DNA from: a virus
Strand: one strand, 5' to 3'
Length of the DNA stretch: 64,000 nt
Virus record (IMG/VR): IMGVR_UViG_3300009502_000034
Location: 1 to 64,000 of that record
In this document: piece by piece, positions 7,854 through 15,500 of the stretch
Position numbering within the stretch: the first letter of the stretch is position 1
Layout: each line of letters begins with the position of its first letter
Notes under the pieces: generated by a model
Seen by the model: the letters and a program-made list of their open reading frames with translations, nothing else
The model's database searches: none
What the model was told of the DNA's origin: nothing
Position numbers and translations under genes: made by a program

Positions 7854-8054
7854 ATGGCCCTATTTGATAAATGCCCGCATGTGTGGAAGGTAATTGATAA
7901 AACTATTCTTGAATCTCCATGTGAATTATTCGCTAAAATGACAAAAGGGACCGATGCTAAACTGAAATCTGAGCCAGAAGATTTTTTCAAACAAACCTAT
8001 ATCTGCATAATGGTGTGTGAGAAGTGCGGAGAAGTAAACAAGACAGTTGTTTAA
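7854..8054 (+). CDS. small Cys-containing protein (66 aa)
   Basis: AAGGAGG lies just upstream. The C-terminal CEKCGE with an earlier CPH could bind zinc. The protein otherwise looks globular and acidic. Function unknown. Confidence 0.6.
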   Translation: MALFDKCPHVWKVIDKTILESPCELFAKMTKGTDAKLKSEPEDFFKQTYICIMVCEKCGEVNKTVV

Positions 8055-8064
8055 GGAGGGTTCT

Positions 8065-8409
8065 ATGCGCTTAGACGGAACTCCTGAACCTATTGTTACA
8101 TTTCGAGGGTGGAAAGAATCCACAGGGTTTAATAACATGATTAGGACTGTGGTTTATGATTTTGCTATTTTGCACCCTAGAGTATATGGATCAGAACTAA
8201 GACGTATAAAATACACAACGATTCAACCTGATGGATATTGGCATTCAGATGATTTTAGTAACTACTCATTTATAAGTGACATCTATGATTATGTCGTACT
8301 TGCTATTCCTGAGCCAGAATTTATGGACAGATTACTTGCCAAGTGTCCTGTGGCCATGTATCTTCGTGATAAGACAGATGTAATAAAGCTATATGCGATG
8401 GCCAAATGA
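8065..8409 (+). CDS. hypothetical protein (114 aa)
   Basis: Start at ATG 8065, just after AAGGAGGG; an upstream in-frame ATG would overlap the previous gene. The protein is aromatic-rich with a central YDF...LHPRVYG segment. ATGA overlap with the next gene. Not recognised. Confidence 0.6.
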   Translation: MRLDGTPEPIVTFRGWKESTGFNNMIRTVVYDFAILHPRVYGSELRRIKYTTIQPDGYWHSDDFSNYSFISDIYDYVVLAIPEPEFMDRLLAKCPVAMYLRDKTDVIKLYAMAK

Positions 8410-8879
8410 AACCAGACTTTATTCAAAGTCAAGATGAAATACAGCAGGAGCGGTTATATAACGCAACACATAAGAATATTTTTATTGTAGTTATGAAGGT
8501 TTTTATCTTTCTATTTTGTTGTTTATTCGCCTTTGCGGCGTTCCAGACCATTATAGTATTAACACCAATTTTATTAAAGGATCCTTTAGTTACAGTATTT
8601 TTGGCGTTAATGTCGCTACCGGTAGTGGCGCTTTTGTGGATGGGTGTTAAGCACGTCTTCGCTAAATTGATGAATGCTATAGAAAACGTCAAGGTGGATG
8701 AGGGGAATAGAATATGTCATAAGGTTCAAGACGCTAGTAATTTCGTGCCACACTCTCAAAATGAGGTTAAACACGGAGTGTCAGCATTCTCATGGATAGG
8801 CATGGTTATATTAGGGATTTTGAGTGCTGTTTTTGTATCAAAGATATTTAAAAAACATGTTGATAAATCTGATAAATAA
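8406..8879 (+). CDS. three-pass membrane protein (157 aa)
   Basis: Hydrophobic helices lie at about residues 20-42, 46-75 and 122-143, separated by a charged loop of about 45 residues. The C-terminus is basic. It could be a phage membrane-remodelling or exclusion protein; nothing in the sequence decides. Confidence 0.6.
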   Translation: MKPDFIQSQDEIQQERLYNATHKNIFIVVMKVFIFLFCCLFAFAAFQTIIVLTPILLKDPLVTVFLALMSLPVVALLWMGVKHVFAKLMNAIENVKVDEGNRICHKVQDASNFVPHSQNEVKHGVSAFSWIGMVILGILSAVFVSKIFKKHVDKSDK

Positions 8880-8906
8880 GAGTATATATAATTGGAGGGT
8901 AAATGC

Positions 8907-9302
8907 TTGATTAATACAATTTTAGTAGGGATTCTGATAGGCGCCACCCTCGCTTTAATAGCAGAGCTTTGGTTTGATAACAAGAGGGTTCGTGGGCTTC
9001 TTAAGGCCGCCCTCTTTATTAGGAACAAAGATCGCCAAGTTGTAATGCTGCACAGCGAGTTTATTCAGAAGCTTGTTCATGATGAGATTGTCGCAAAGCA
9101 CATGCAGTCTAAAGAATTTAAAGATGAAGAGGAATATAAGAAATTGTACGCCAACATCAATAAGTTAATAGATGAAATAATTATTGGAGAACAGATTTTA
9201 TTCCCTGCGTTGGTAAAGGCTGGGTTAATAGAAAAGAATTCAATAAAAATGCAAGAGCGGGAGGCTTTATTCAATGCCAACAAAACAGACGAAAAGAAAT
9301 AA
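8907..9302 (+). CDS. membrane-anchored helical protein (131 aa)
   Basis: I place the start at TTG 8907, six bases after GGAGGGT. The nearby ATG at 8903 runs into a stop at once. The N-terminal helix (residues 3-20) is a membrane anchor, followed by a charged helical body. The end overlaps the next gene by 29 bases. Confidence 0.55.
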   Translation: MINTILVGILIGATLALIAELWFDNKRVRGLLKAALFIRNKDRQVVMLHSEFIQKLVHDEIVAKHMQSKEFKDEEEYKKLYANINKLIDEIIIGEQILFPALVKAGLIEKNSIKMQEREALFNANKTDEKK

Positions 9303-9582
9303 ATATCTTCCTAGTATATTGGAGGAAGCTGATAAGCTTGTCAATGAGGACCGTCAGAAACAATACGGTCACCCATACGATAATTGGAATCACATAGCAA
9401 GCATAGCCTCGGCAATACTTAAGAAGCCGCATACAGCGGAAGAGTGTATAGTTGTCTTATTGGCCACAAAGTTAAGCCGAGAAATATTTAAAACCAAGAG
9501 AGATAATTTGATCGATGCGGCAGGTTATTTAAAAATTTGGGATATAGTTAAGACAATGAGTAAACATGACTCAAACAGATAA
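9274..9582 (+). CDS. DUF6378-like phage protein (102 aa)
   Basis: The core ILEEADKLV then DRQKQYGHP with W-N and later TKLSRE matches the common phage DUF6378 layout. RBS GCGGGAGG. The family is widespread in phages, without a proven function. It overlaps the genes on both sides. Confidence 0.7.
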   Translation: MPTKQTKRNKYLPSILEEADKLVNEDRQKQYGHPYDNWNHIASIASAILKKPHTAEECIVVLLATKLSREIFKTKRDNLIDAAGYLKIWDIVKTMSKHDSNR

Positions 9583-10000
9583 TCAAATAGCACATGTTTT
9601 TAGTTGGTGGTGGAAATTTAAAAGTAAGGTTGCGGATGCATGGTTTTTCATCACGGATTTGAAGCACAGATATAAACACGGGTGTTCTGAACGTGAGTTG
9701 TATGCTTTGGACTATCACGCTTCTAAATGGTTAGTTAAAAGATTGACGGCCATGAAAGAGTATGAAGAAAACAATAAAGAAAACGAAGGGTGTGAGGATT
9801 GTGAGCATGCGCATAAGGAATGGATAGTAGAGTTAGATAAAATGATAGCGGCTTTTAATTTAATTATATGGAACAATGAATGGCATCCAGAAGATCCAAA
9901 TTTTCATTCAATAGATATAAAAGATAATCCGGACGCAAAAAGGGTATATGACGAGGGCATGGAAAGTTTTAAGGCGCATTTTCAAGATCTTTGGATATAG
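9566..10000 (+). CDS. hypothetical phage protein (144 aa)
   Basis: Starts inside the end of the previous gene. The N-terminus is Trp-rich (HVFSWWWKF) and the centre has CEDCEHAH followed by a helix. It is a soluble helical protein with a possible metal site at the Cys/His cluster. Function unknown. Confidence 0.6.
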   Translation: MTQTDNQIAHVFSWWWKFKSKVADAWFFITDLKHRYKHGCSERELYALDYHASKWLVKRLTAMKEYEENNKENEGCEDCEHAHKEWIVELDKMIAAFNLIIWNNEWHPEDPNFHSIDIKDNPDAKRVYDEGMESFKAHFQDLWI

Positions 10001-10008
10001 GAGGCGCA

Positions 10009-10101
10009 GTGATAGAGATAGGCCCAAATCTATCAGGTTTGATAAAAAGTTCATTTGAGATTATTGTAGTAATTGTAGTGTTGTATTTTTTACTTCGTTA
10101 G
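10009..10101 (+). CDS. single-pass small membrane protein (30 aa)
   Basis: GTG start after AGGAGGCGCA. One hydrophobic helix occupies residues 15-29. The same small-membrane-peptide pattern is seen at 1602 and 14625. Function unknown. Confidence 0.45.
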   Translation: MIEIGPNLSGLIKSSFEIIVVIVVLYFLLR

Positions 10102-10109
10102 GAGGTCTG

Positions 10110-10301
10110 ATGAAAAAAAAGAAAGAGGATGAAAGATGTTGCGGTAATTGCGGAAATTCGATATCAGTTACTAGAACCGTATGTAATAGGATATGCTCTT
10201 CAACGCAGAGCTCCAACACCCCAAGACTTAGGAAGTGGGAGCCACTGCCGGTTGGGTTTGTACGCCCACCAATAGATATGGAGATTGAGATAAATGAATA
10301 A
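10110..10301 (+). CDS. small Cys-rich protein (63 aa)
   Basis: TAGGAGGTC precedes the ATG. A basic start is followed by CCGNCGN and two further Cys, a likely zinc knuckle. The C-terminal half is Pro-rich and acidic and overlaps the SPFH gene by eight bases. Confidence 0.55.
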   Translation: MKKKKEDERCCGNCGNSISVTRTVCNRICSSTQSSNTPRLRKWEPLPVGFVRPPIDMEIEINE

Positions 10302-11760
10302 TTATTTTGGATTTTTCTCGGATGGTGACTACAGAGTTATAGAAGTAGTAGACGAGCAGGAATACAAACAATATTTAAGAGCGGTTAATCAAAAATACCC
10401 AAAAGCTTTTGTCTCAGAAATGTTCGAGGCTAGCTCTGGAGAGGAGGCCAAACAAAAGTTTAAAGATAAATTAGGAGTTCATTCTAAACAAGAAAAAGAA
10501 AAAATCGAGGCTAAAGAGAAGGAGGAAGCAGAAATGAAACGAAAAGAGGAGGCAGTAAAAATGGACGAAAATAAAGCGTTGATGGTAAAGATTTTCAAAT
10601 GGGGAGCGGCAGTTGTAGGCGTTATATTAGCCATAATACTCTGCACCAACCTGTTTAAAAATCTGTCAGCAGACAAGGTAATGTGTATACAGAATCCTAT
10701 CACAGGCTCTTTAACATGGTACACGGAGCCGGGTCTTAAGTGGCAGGGCTTCGGGAAGGTAACGAAGTTTGAGAAGCTGGAAACTTATGAATTCCAGATT
10801 CCAGTAAGATTTAATGACGGCGGACACGGAACGGTGGTAGGTTCCATTAACTATGAAGTTCCGCTCGATGTTCCGTCTCTTACATCATTGCTTCAGAAGT
10901 ATGGTAGTCAGGAAGCAATACAAAAGAACCTTGTAGAGGTTGTTACCAATAAGTGTGTGTATATGACTGGCCCGCTTATGTCTTCGAAAGAAAGCTATGC
11001 TGAAAAACGCACGAGCTTAATATTCTATATCGAGGATCAGATTAAGAATGGTGTTTATCGCACAACTCAGGAAGAGGTAAAAACTAAAGACCCCATTACC
11101 GGGGCAGATAAAACCATCACCGTCGCTAAGATTGTGATAGATAAGGACGGCAAACCGATGAGGCAGGAAGATGCTATACTGACAGGGTATGGTATCAAAA
11201 CTAGCAATTTCGCAGTAACCAAGCTTCCCTATGATGATGCAGTAGAGAAACAGATTACACAACAGCAGGGCATCACAATGTCTGTGCAGACCGCAATGGC
11301 ACAGGCCAAAGAAGCGGAACAGAATGCAATCACCGTAGGTAAACAGGGTGAGGCTAATGCGGCGAAAGCAAAGTGGGAACAAGAGGTTGTTAAAGCGAAG
11401 GCTGTCGTAGAGGCTCAACAGCAACTCGAAGTTGCGACCCTTCAGAAACAGGCTGCAGCGCAAGAGAAGGAAAAACAGATCATGCTTGGTGAGGGTGAGG
11501 CTACCAGGAAGAAGCTTGTGATGGCGGCCGACGGTGCGCTTGAGAAAAAGATAGAGGCGCTCGTAGCAATTAATAGCCGTTATGCACAGGCGATGGAAGC
11601 TTATAAGGGAGCGTGGGTTCCTAGCGTCGTGATGAATGATGCGAAGGGAGCCACTGCAGGATCAGGAGCGAACGATCTAATCGAGCTTCTGAAAGCAAAA
11701 TCCGCAAAAGAATTATCGATAGATATGACGATACCTGATAGAAAGAAAGAAGATAAATAA
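10294..11760 (+). CDS. SPFH/band-7 (prohibitin-like) membrane protein
   Basis: The protein has 488 residues. A charged N-terminal part with a Lys/Glu coiled coil (about 55-92) is followed by a transmembrane helix (about 101-122), then an SPFH-type domain (about 127-300) and a long Ala/Gln/Glu/Lys coiled coil (about 320-440). SPFH proteins form membrane rings and microdomains; bacterial examples include HflK/C and floatillin-like proteins. The N-terminal extension is unusual. In a phage it may shield a protease or organise the host membrane. Role inferred only. Confidence 0.75.
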   Translation: MNNYFGFFSDGDYRVIEVVDEQEYKQYLRAVNQKYPKAFVSEMFEASSGEEAKQKFKDKLGVHSKQEKEKIEAKEKEEAEMKRKEEAVKMDENKALMVKIFKWGAAVVGVILAIILCTNLFKNLSADKVMCIQNPITGSLTWYTEPGLKWQGFGKVTKFEKLETYEFQIPVRFNDGGHGTVVGSINYEVPLDVPSLTSLLQKYGSQEAIQKNLVEVVTNKCVYMTGPLMSSKESYAEKRTSLIFYIEDQIKNGVYRTTQEEVKTKDPITGADKTITVAKIVIDKDGKPMRQEDAILTGYGIKTSNFAVTKLPYDDAVEKQITQQQGITMSVQTAMAQAKEAEQNAITVGKQGEANAAKAKWEQEVVKAKAVVEAQQQLEVATLQKQAAAQEKEKQIMLGEGEATRKKLVMAADGALEKKIEALVAINSRYAQAMEAYKGAWVPSVVMNDAKGATAGSGANDLIELLKAKSAKELSIDMTIPDRKKEDK

Positions 11761-11767
11761 CAAAATA

Positions 11768-11841
11768 CCGTGCTGGGCGACAGTTAGCCCGATTTGACTG
11801 AGCAAGGGGAGGCGCCTAGCGCTTCCCCACTCGGTCCACGG
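11768..11841 (+). ncRNA. candidate structured RNA (three-way junction, 74 nt)
   Basis: The gap between the SPFH gene and the next one folds well. CCGTG (11768) pairs with CACGG (11837-11841). Inside are a GGGC/GCCC hairpin, and a GACTGAG/CTCGGTC helix capped by GGGGAGGCGC/GCGCTTCCCC with only a CTA loop. It has tRNA size but lacks a T-arm or anticodon arm. It may be a riboregulator in the leader of 11853, or a processed small RNA. Confidence 0.5.
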
Positions 11842-11852
11842 AATGGAGTGAA

Positions 11853-12302
11853 ATGTCAGTAAGAAAAAAGTTCGACAAAGAATTATATAAAGAAAACGAT
11901 GAGATAGCTAAACGCATAGCGTCTCTTGTGGCTACCAAAAAATACGGCTATGAAGTAAAACAAAATCCAGACCAATATGGTGTGGATCTTTTGTTATTTA
12001 AAAACGGTTTAATATCTGGTTATGCTGAAGCTGAAATTAAAACGGTATGGGACACGTTTAATTTTCCGTACGAAAATATACAGTTTCCAGAACGCAAGAT
12101 TAAGTTTACAAATCTAGGATTGCCAACAATGTTTTGCATGGCTAATTCATTGAAGGATAGGGCGTTGGTGGTTTGGGGGAAGGATCTGAGAGCAAGCCCA
12201 ATAGTGGAGGTCTCTAACAAGTATAATGCTAAGGGCGAGTTGTTCTTTCAGGTTCCGTTAGAAAAAGCCATATTTTATACTATTAAATTAAGGACGGAAT
12301 AA
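11853..12302 (+). CDS. PD-(D/E)XK nuclease-like protein
   Basis: The segment QYGVDLLLFKNG then YAEAEIKTVW gives the D...E-x-K spacing of the PD-(D/E)XK superfamily near residues 44-66. Length 149 aa suits a small Holliday-junction resolvase-like or restriction-like fold. The DNA target is unknown. It follows the structured RNA leader and precedes an acetyltransferase gene two bases later. Confidence 0.6.
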   Translation: MSVRKKFDKELYKENDEIAKRIASLVATKKYGYEVKQNPDQYGVDLLLFKNGLISGYAEAEIKTVWDTFNFPYENIQFPERKIKFTNLGLPTMFCMANSLKDRALVVWGKDLRASPIVEVSNKYNAKGELFFQVPLEKAIFYTIKLRTE

Positions 12303-12303
12303 T

Positions 12304-12657
12304 ATGGAATTTAAAACGTCATTGTCTAAAATATATAGTAATTCAATTTATTGGGACGTTTATAACGATGACGAAAAACTCATTGGCACATTCGGTGTAT
12401 TATGGTTAGATCAGAAGCTTTATACAGATATAGAATTGAAAAAGAAATATAGGGGTAAGGGGTATTTTAAATTGGTGTACGATTATTTTATTAATCACCT
12501 TTGGGATGACATGTGGCATACACAAACATTATATGCTTTTGTTGGGAAAAATAACATAGCATCACAAAAAGCCCATCAGAAATATGGATGTAAGTTGGTT
12601 AAGACGAATAGACATACTTATATTTACTTAGTTAAAAAGGCGGTTAAGAATGGCTGA
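12304..12657 (+). CDS. GNAT-family acetyltransferase-like protein
   Basis: Acetyl-CoA binding motif KKYRGKGYF near residue 47 (R-x-G-x-G/A type), then VGKNNIASQKAHQKYGC near residue 81, the usual N-x2-S-x6-G element. At 117 aa it is a compact GNAT domain. The substrate could be a host protein, small molecule or phage peptide. Confidence 0.75.
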   Translation: MEFKTSLSKIYSNSIYWDVYNDDEKLIGTFGVLWLDQKLYTDIELKKKYRGKGYFKLVYDYFINHLWDDMWHTQTLYAFVGKNNIASQKAHQKYGCKLVKTNRHTYIYLVKKAVKNG

Positions 12658-12715
12658 TATGCCGGTTCAAGTGCATTTGAAGAGTATTATACTTGTTAAC
12701 AAGGAGGAAATATGA
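12650..12715 (+). CDS. very short reading frame (21 aa)
   Basis: It overlaps the end of the acetyltransferase gene and the start of the next (ATGA). It has no strong ribosome binding site and may only serve translational coupling. Low confidence that a functional peptide is made. Confidence 0.25.
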   Translation: MADMPVQVHLKSIILVNKEEI

Positions 12716-13086
12716 GTGAAGACACAGAAATGAAAGACGCAAAGGAATGTAATTGTAACTGTGAAAAGGAAGACCCTCGTGCACCGGCATATAAGGATGA
12801 TGTGGCTAATCTAGCGTTCAATCATCTACAAATGATAGCTGCGCTTGAGGCGAGAGTATCTGAACTAGAGAAAAAGATTGCGGCATTAAGTGCTACACCT
12901 GAAAATCACTATCATTATCACTATGATATGAAGGGTGATTTGCCTCCGGCTTATAATCCGGGGTATCCGGTTAATCCGTATCCGATATCACCGTCGTGGC
13001 CAGACAGGCCCAACTATCCGATTATAACTAGTGAAAATGATAAAAAGAATTGTGACTACCATAATCTATCAGGAGATGTAAAGTGA
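12712..13086 (+). CDS. coiled-coil protein with His/Tyr and Pro-rich tail (124 aa)
   Basis: AAGGAGG precedes the ATG. An acidic start with CNCNC is followed by a coiled coil (about 38-63), then alternating His/Tyr (HYHYHYD) and a Pro/Tyr-rich low-complexity tail. The alternating His may bind metal. Function unknown. Confidence 0.55.
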   Translation: MSEDTEMKDAKECNCNCEKEDPRAPAYKDDVANLAFNHLQMIAALEARVSELEKKIAALSATPENHYHYHYDMKGDLPPAYNPGYPVNPYPISPSWPDRPNYPIITSENDKKNCDYHNLSGDVK

Positions 13087-13415
13087 ATATAGAGTGGGAC
13101 ATTAAAATAAAGAACGTCGGTGGCGGCTTTATCATTGAGGTTCCGTCTGATGCGGAAGAGGGGAGATATAATCAGATTGTGATAGAGGAGAGAGACACGT
13201 CACCCATGACAGACGATAGTGCTCGTTTAGATGAAACCATGGCCGCTAGAGATTTAATCTTTCGTATATTGTCGGCTGTCGGATATTCTTTTAGTGATCA
13301 CAGCGCATATAATATCAAGGTGTCAATAGAGGATAAAGATGGCGACGAAGTAGAAGTTAGGCCAGGTAACTACACCATAGATAAGGTAAAAGATTTAAAT
13401 GAGGGCGCTGAATGA
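13083..13415 (+). CDS. hypothetical protein (110 aa)
   Basis: Overlaps both neighbours by four bases. A beta-rich N-terminus is followed by an acidic helix. No recognised motif. RBS AGGAG is inside the preceding gene. Confidence 0.55.
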   Translation: MNIEWDIKIKNVGGGFIIEVPSDAEEGRYNQIVIEERDTSPMTDDSARLDETMAARDLIFRILSAVGYSFSDHSAYNIKVSIEDKDGDEVEVRPGNYTIDKVKDLNEGAE

Positions 13416-13645
13416 ATATCGAAAAGTATGAATATTACGGAGTTAATGTCTCGGTATTTTCGGAACTAAAAGGTAAACACAAGGAGATGTGCTTATGTTG
13501 GAAATGTGCCCTTCTAATAATCGACCCGGCATATCCAGCACAGAACTGTGAAATTGCCCGTGAGAATTATGAGCTGTGTAAGAAGCACCACGTTGTGACT
13601 CCAGTATTTGAATGTCCAAAATTTATTTCAAAGGAGAAGATATAA
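13412..13645 (+). CDS. Cys-rich small protein (77 aa)
   Basis: Cys residues occur as CLCWKC, then single Cys further on, with CKKHH near residue 57. This is a probable zinc-binding protein of unknown role. TAATG overlap with the next gene. Confidence 0.55.
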   Translation: MNIEKYEYYGVNVSVFSELKGKHKEMCLCWKCALLIIDPAYPAQNCEIARENYELCKKHHVVTPVFECPKFISKEKI

Positions 13646-13809
13646 TGGAAAATTTAATGAGGATTGCAGGCGAGATCAAGGCTCTGCCGATAGAAGACAA
13701 GCGTAGACTAGCGGCTGTTATGGCAGGGGCTGTTTCACAACACATGGATGTAACTAAAATAAGGGACACACATGATTTAGAAATAGCTCTCATAGCATCA
13801 ATGGGATAG
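13645..13809 (+). CDS. small helical protein (54 aa)
   Basis: ATG 13645 is chosen because AAAGGAG precedes it. An earlier in-frame start overlaps the previous gene. All-helical, amphipathic. It ends at the promoter-like motif that precedes the tRNA. Confidence 0.55.
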   Translation: MENLMRIAGEIKALPIEDKRRLAAVMAGAVSQHMDVTKIRDTHDLEIALIASMG

Positions 13810-13839
13810 GTTATAAAAATCCTTATATAGTGTAAGAGG
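13809..13839 (+). promoter_or_regulatory. phage promoter-like motif, copy 1
   Basis: GGTTATAA then CCTTATATA and GTGTAAGAGG, seven bases ahead of the split tRNA. It belongs to a set of four closely similar blocks (also 20995, 31031 and 56565), each directly upstream of a gene start or RNA gene. Confidence 0.55.
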
Positions 13840-13878
13840 ATACGGTCCGGGGTAGTGTAATGGTAGCACGGGTGGCTT

Positions 13879-14227
13879 GTGTCCGGGGAGCGATAATGAG
13901 ATTTAGTAAGATTTGGATGATACCGAAGGGTGAATTAATTAATATAGTGTAAATTGAGGCGTAAGGTTAATAGACCAGATTTAGTGACCTTAAATAATGA
14001 AATAGGAACATTGGGATATGTTGGTACTGGCAGAAAATACGGAGTAAGTGACCATGCTGTTAGAAAATGGGTTGGTTTGAAATGATACAGGGTCATCTAA
14101 AAGTAGGATGGATCCCTTTGAAGGATCCTATGAAGGTGCGAGTCCTTCCCCTGTAGCTAAAACAAATAAGTATCAAAAGGATTCTTACATTTCAAAGACA
14201 AAAGAAACAAGTTTGCCAATTTTTTTG
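13879..14227 (+). mobile_element. group I-like intron in the tRNA anticodon loop (349 nt)
   Basis: It lies after U34 of the tRNA. GCTT at the exon end can pair with GAGC in the intron as a P1 helix. Near its 3' end, TACAGGG pairs with CCCTGTA and encloses GAAGG/CCTTC and TAGGAT/ATCCTA hairpins. The classical S-element seen in the capsid intron is not evident, so the class is not settled. Confidence 0.55.
13896..14085 (+). pseudogene. decayed HNH homing-endonuclease remnant in the tRNA intron
   Basis: Two short frames in the intron resemble pieces of one homing endonuclease. 13896-13952 reads MRFSKIWMIPKGEL. 13954-14085 reads NRPDL...GYVGTGRKYGVSDHAVRKW, the helix-turn-helix end typical of HNH endonucleases. 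The catalytic HNH part is missing and the frames are shifted, so it should be inactive. Confidence 0.6.
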
Positions 14228-14278
14228 TGAACCACCTAATCCCGGTTCGAGTCCAGGCCCCGGAACCAAGGAGAACGA

Positions 14279-14644
14279 ATGAATATTTTAGTTGTAGAAG
14301 ACGACCCCAATAGGATAGCGTGGTTTAAGAATAAAATATCTGTTGGTCTCGATATATGTACCACAGCCAAAGACGCTGTCGCTCGTGTTAATTCAAAGAA
14401 ATATGACTTCATATTCTTGGATCACGATTTGGGCGGTCGTGTCTTCGTTCCTTCAGAAGATGAAGAAACAGGATACACTGTGGCAAAAGCCATAGCAGAA
14501 TCCAGTAATAAAAATACGGATGTTATAGTGCATAGCATGAACCCGGTCGGAGCCGAAAACATTTGTAGAGTTCTACCGCAGGCTCTCAGGAGGCCCTTCG
14601 GCACTTTTGATTTAAGGCAGGTTGATGATGATGGACAAAAATAA
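14279..14644 (+). CDS. cyclic-phosphate-processing receiver-like (cREC) protein
   Basis: A receiver-like fold: ILVVEDDPNR at the start, FIFLDHDLGG near residue 45, then VIVHSMNPVGAENI near residue 82. This combination is the signature of the cREC family, which was predicted from gene neighbourhoods to act on cyclic phosphates, for example RNA 2',3'-cyclic ends. It lies ten bases after an intron-split tRNA, consistent with RNA end processing. The activity is inferred from the family. Confidence 0.75.
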   Translation: MNILVVEDDPNRIAWFKNKISVGLDICTTAKDAVARVNSKKYDFIFLDHDLGGRVFVPSEDEETGYTVAKAIAESSNKNTDVIVHSMNPVGAENICRVLPQALRRPFGTFDLRQVDDDGQK

Positions 14645-14726
14645 AATAACTGTAATAGACATTGTCTCTATATTGGAAATAGTACTCTTGATAGCGGCTT
14701 TACTATATCTCGGTCTTAGACATTAA
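14625..14726 (+). CDS. single-pass small membrane protein (33 aa)
   Basis: It begins inside the end of the cREC gene, with AAGGCAGG upstream and three tandem in-frame ATG codons (14625, 14628, 14631). One hydrophobic helix covers about residues 10-30. Function unknown. Confidence 0.45.
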   Translation: MMMDKNKITVIDIVSILEIVLLIAALLYLGLRH

Positions 14727-14742
14727 TCTTCACGGAGGTCTA

Positions 14743-14985
14743 ATGGGGAAAAAGGAAAGGTTGCAAGAAAAAGCCGATATATTGCAGGATAAAATCAACA
14801 AGGTAGAAGGCGAGTTAAATGAGCTGGATTTAGAGGATAAGGAAAACGAATTGCAAGAGGCTCAGGATTTGGTGGCGAATATAGAATCTCAGTTAGAGGA
14901 TATGATATCTTCCATAGATGAGCTGGAGATCGAGAAGACAAGGCTGGAATCACAATTAGACGCTATACAAGATCAAATGGACTAG
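14743..14985 (+). CDS. coiled-coil protein (80 aa)
   Basis: CGGAGG precedes the ATG. The whole protein is a heptad-patterned Leu/Ile/Glu/Lys/Gln coiled coil without other domains. Could be a structural adaptor. Function unknown. The next 130 bases show no convincing gene. Confidence 0.6.
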   Translation: MGKKERLQEKADILQDKINKVEGELNELDLEDKENELQEAQDLVANIESQLEDMISSIDELEIEKTRLESQLDAIQDQMD

Positions 14986-15116
14986 TTGCTTCTGAAATCC
15001 AACACCTTGCCGTAAAATAATTGCACTACCGAAGGGAGCAAACAGCCACATCAGAGTGCATGGAATGTGGCGGACTAGAGGTTGGCAATTGTGTTGGGTT
15101 ACAATGGAGGCTGGCG

Positions 15117-15323
15117 GTGACACATGATAAAACAAACGGCAGTATTTATATATATTTGATACCAAAAGAAAGGATGAAATCACTGCATTATAACACAGCT
15201 CTGAAGCCGGTTACTAAATCGTGCATGGTAGCGGTCGACACTGACAAAGACGGCAACACGCTTGGCGTAGAAATCATCTATGAGAAGCATCAAAAGATAC
15301 ACTCATTCATCGTACCCAAATAG
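15117..15323 (+). CDS. DUF2283-like protein (68 aa)
   Basis: I choose GTG 15117, seven bases after TGGAGG; earlier in-frame starts (TTG 15021, ATG 15060) lack such a site. The sequence SIYIYLIP...VAVDTDKDGNTLGVEI follows the small-protein DUF2283 pattern (D-x-D-x2-G-x-L-x-G-I/V-E). Molecular role unknown. Confidence 0.55.
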   Translation: MTHDKTNGSIYIYLIPKERMKSLHYNTALKPVTKSCMVAVDTDKDGNTLGVEIIYEKHQKIHSFIVPK

Positions 15324-15329
15324 GAGAGC

Positions 15330-15500
15330 ATGAATATATCCGTTGACGACATAGAAAAGGGCATACACGATATAGTGAAACAGCCGGACGGCATTAGGCG
15401 TCTTGCTGAGGTCATTCATTTAATTCTGAGTGATATGGAATCAACAGCAATGAATACGAAAAAGGCTGTTATTGTTATTAATCAACACAAGGACAACTAA
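15330..15500 (+). CDS. small hypothetical protein (56 aa)
   Basis: TAGGAGAGC is upstream. All-helical, mildly acidic. The stop overlaps the HNH gene's start as TAATG. No recognised family. Confidence 0.5.
   Translation: MNISVDDIEKGIHDIVKQPDGIRRLAEVIHLILSDMESTAMNTKKAVIVINQHKDN

Larger units (their letters stand above)
13846..14268 (+). tRNA. intron-split tRNA, probably Gln (UUG)
   Basis: Exon 1 (13846-13878) gives acceptor TCCGGGG, a D-arm and half the anticodon arm. Exon 2 (about 14228-14268) gives CCACC, a T-arm GGTTCGAGTCC, acceptor CCCCGGA, A73 and encoded CCA. Joining after CTT (5' exon ending in U) and before TGAA (intron ending in G), as group I introns require, gives a seven-base loop CTTTGAA with anticodon UUG. 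Other junctions allowed by a repeated GTG would give an eight-base loop, so the identity is inferred. Confidence 0.75.

Noticed and set aside
10479-11463. Minus-strand frames opposite the SPFH gene
   Set aside because: No ribosome binding sites and low-complexity Leu/Phe/Cys composition, opposite a well-supported + strand gene.
11768-11841. tRNA gene
   Set aside because: The length fits but there is no T-loop, no anticodon arm and no CCA-like end.
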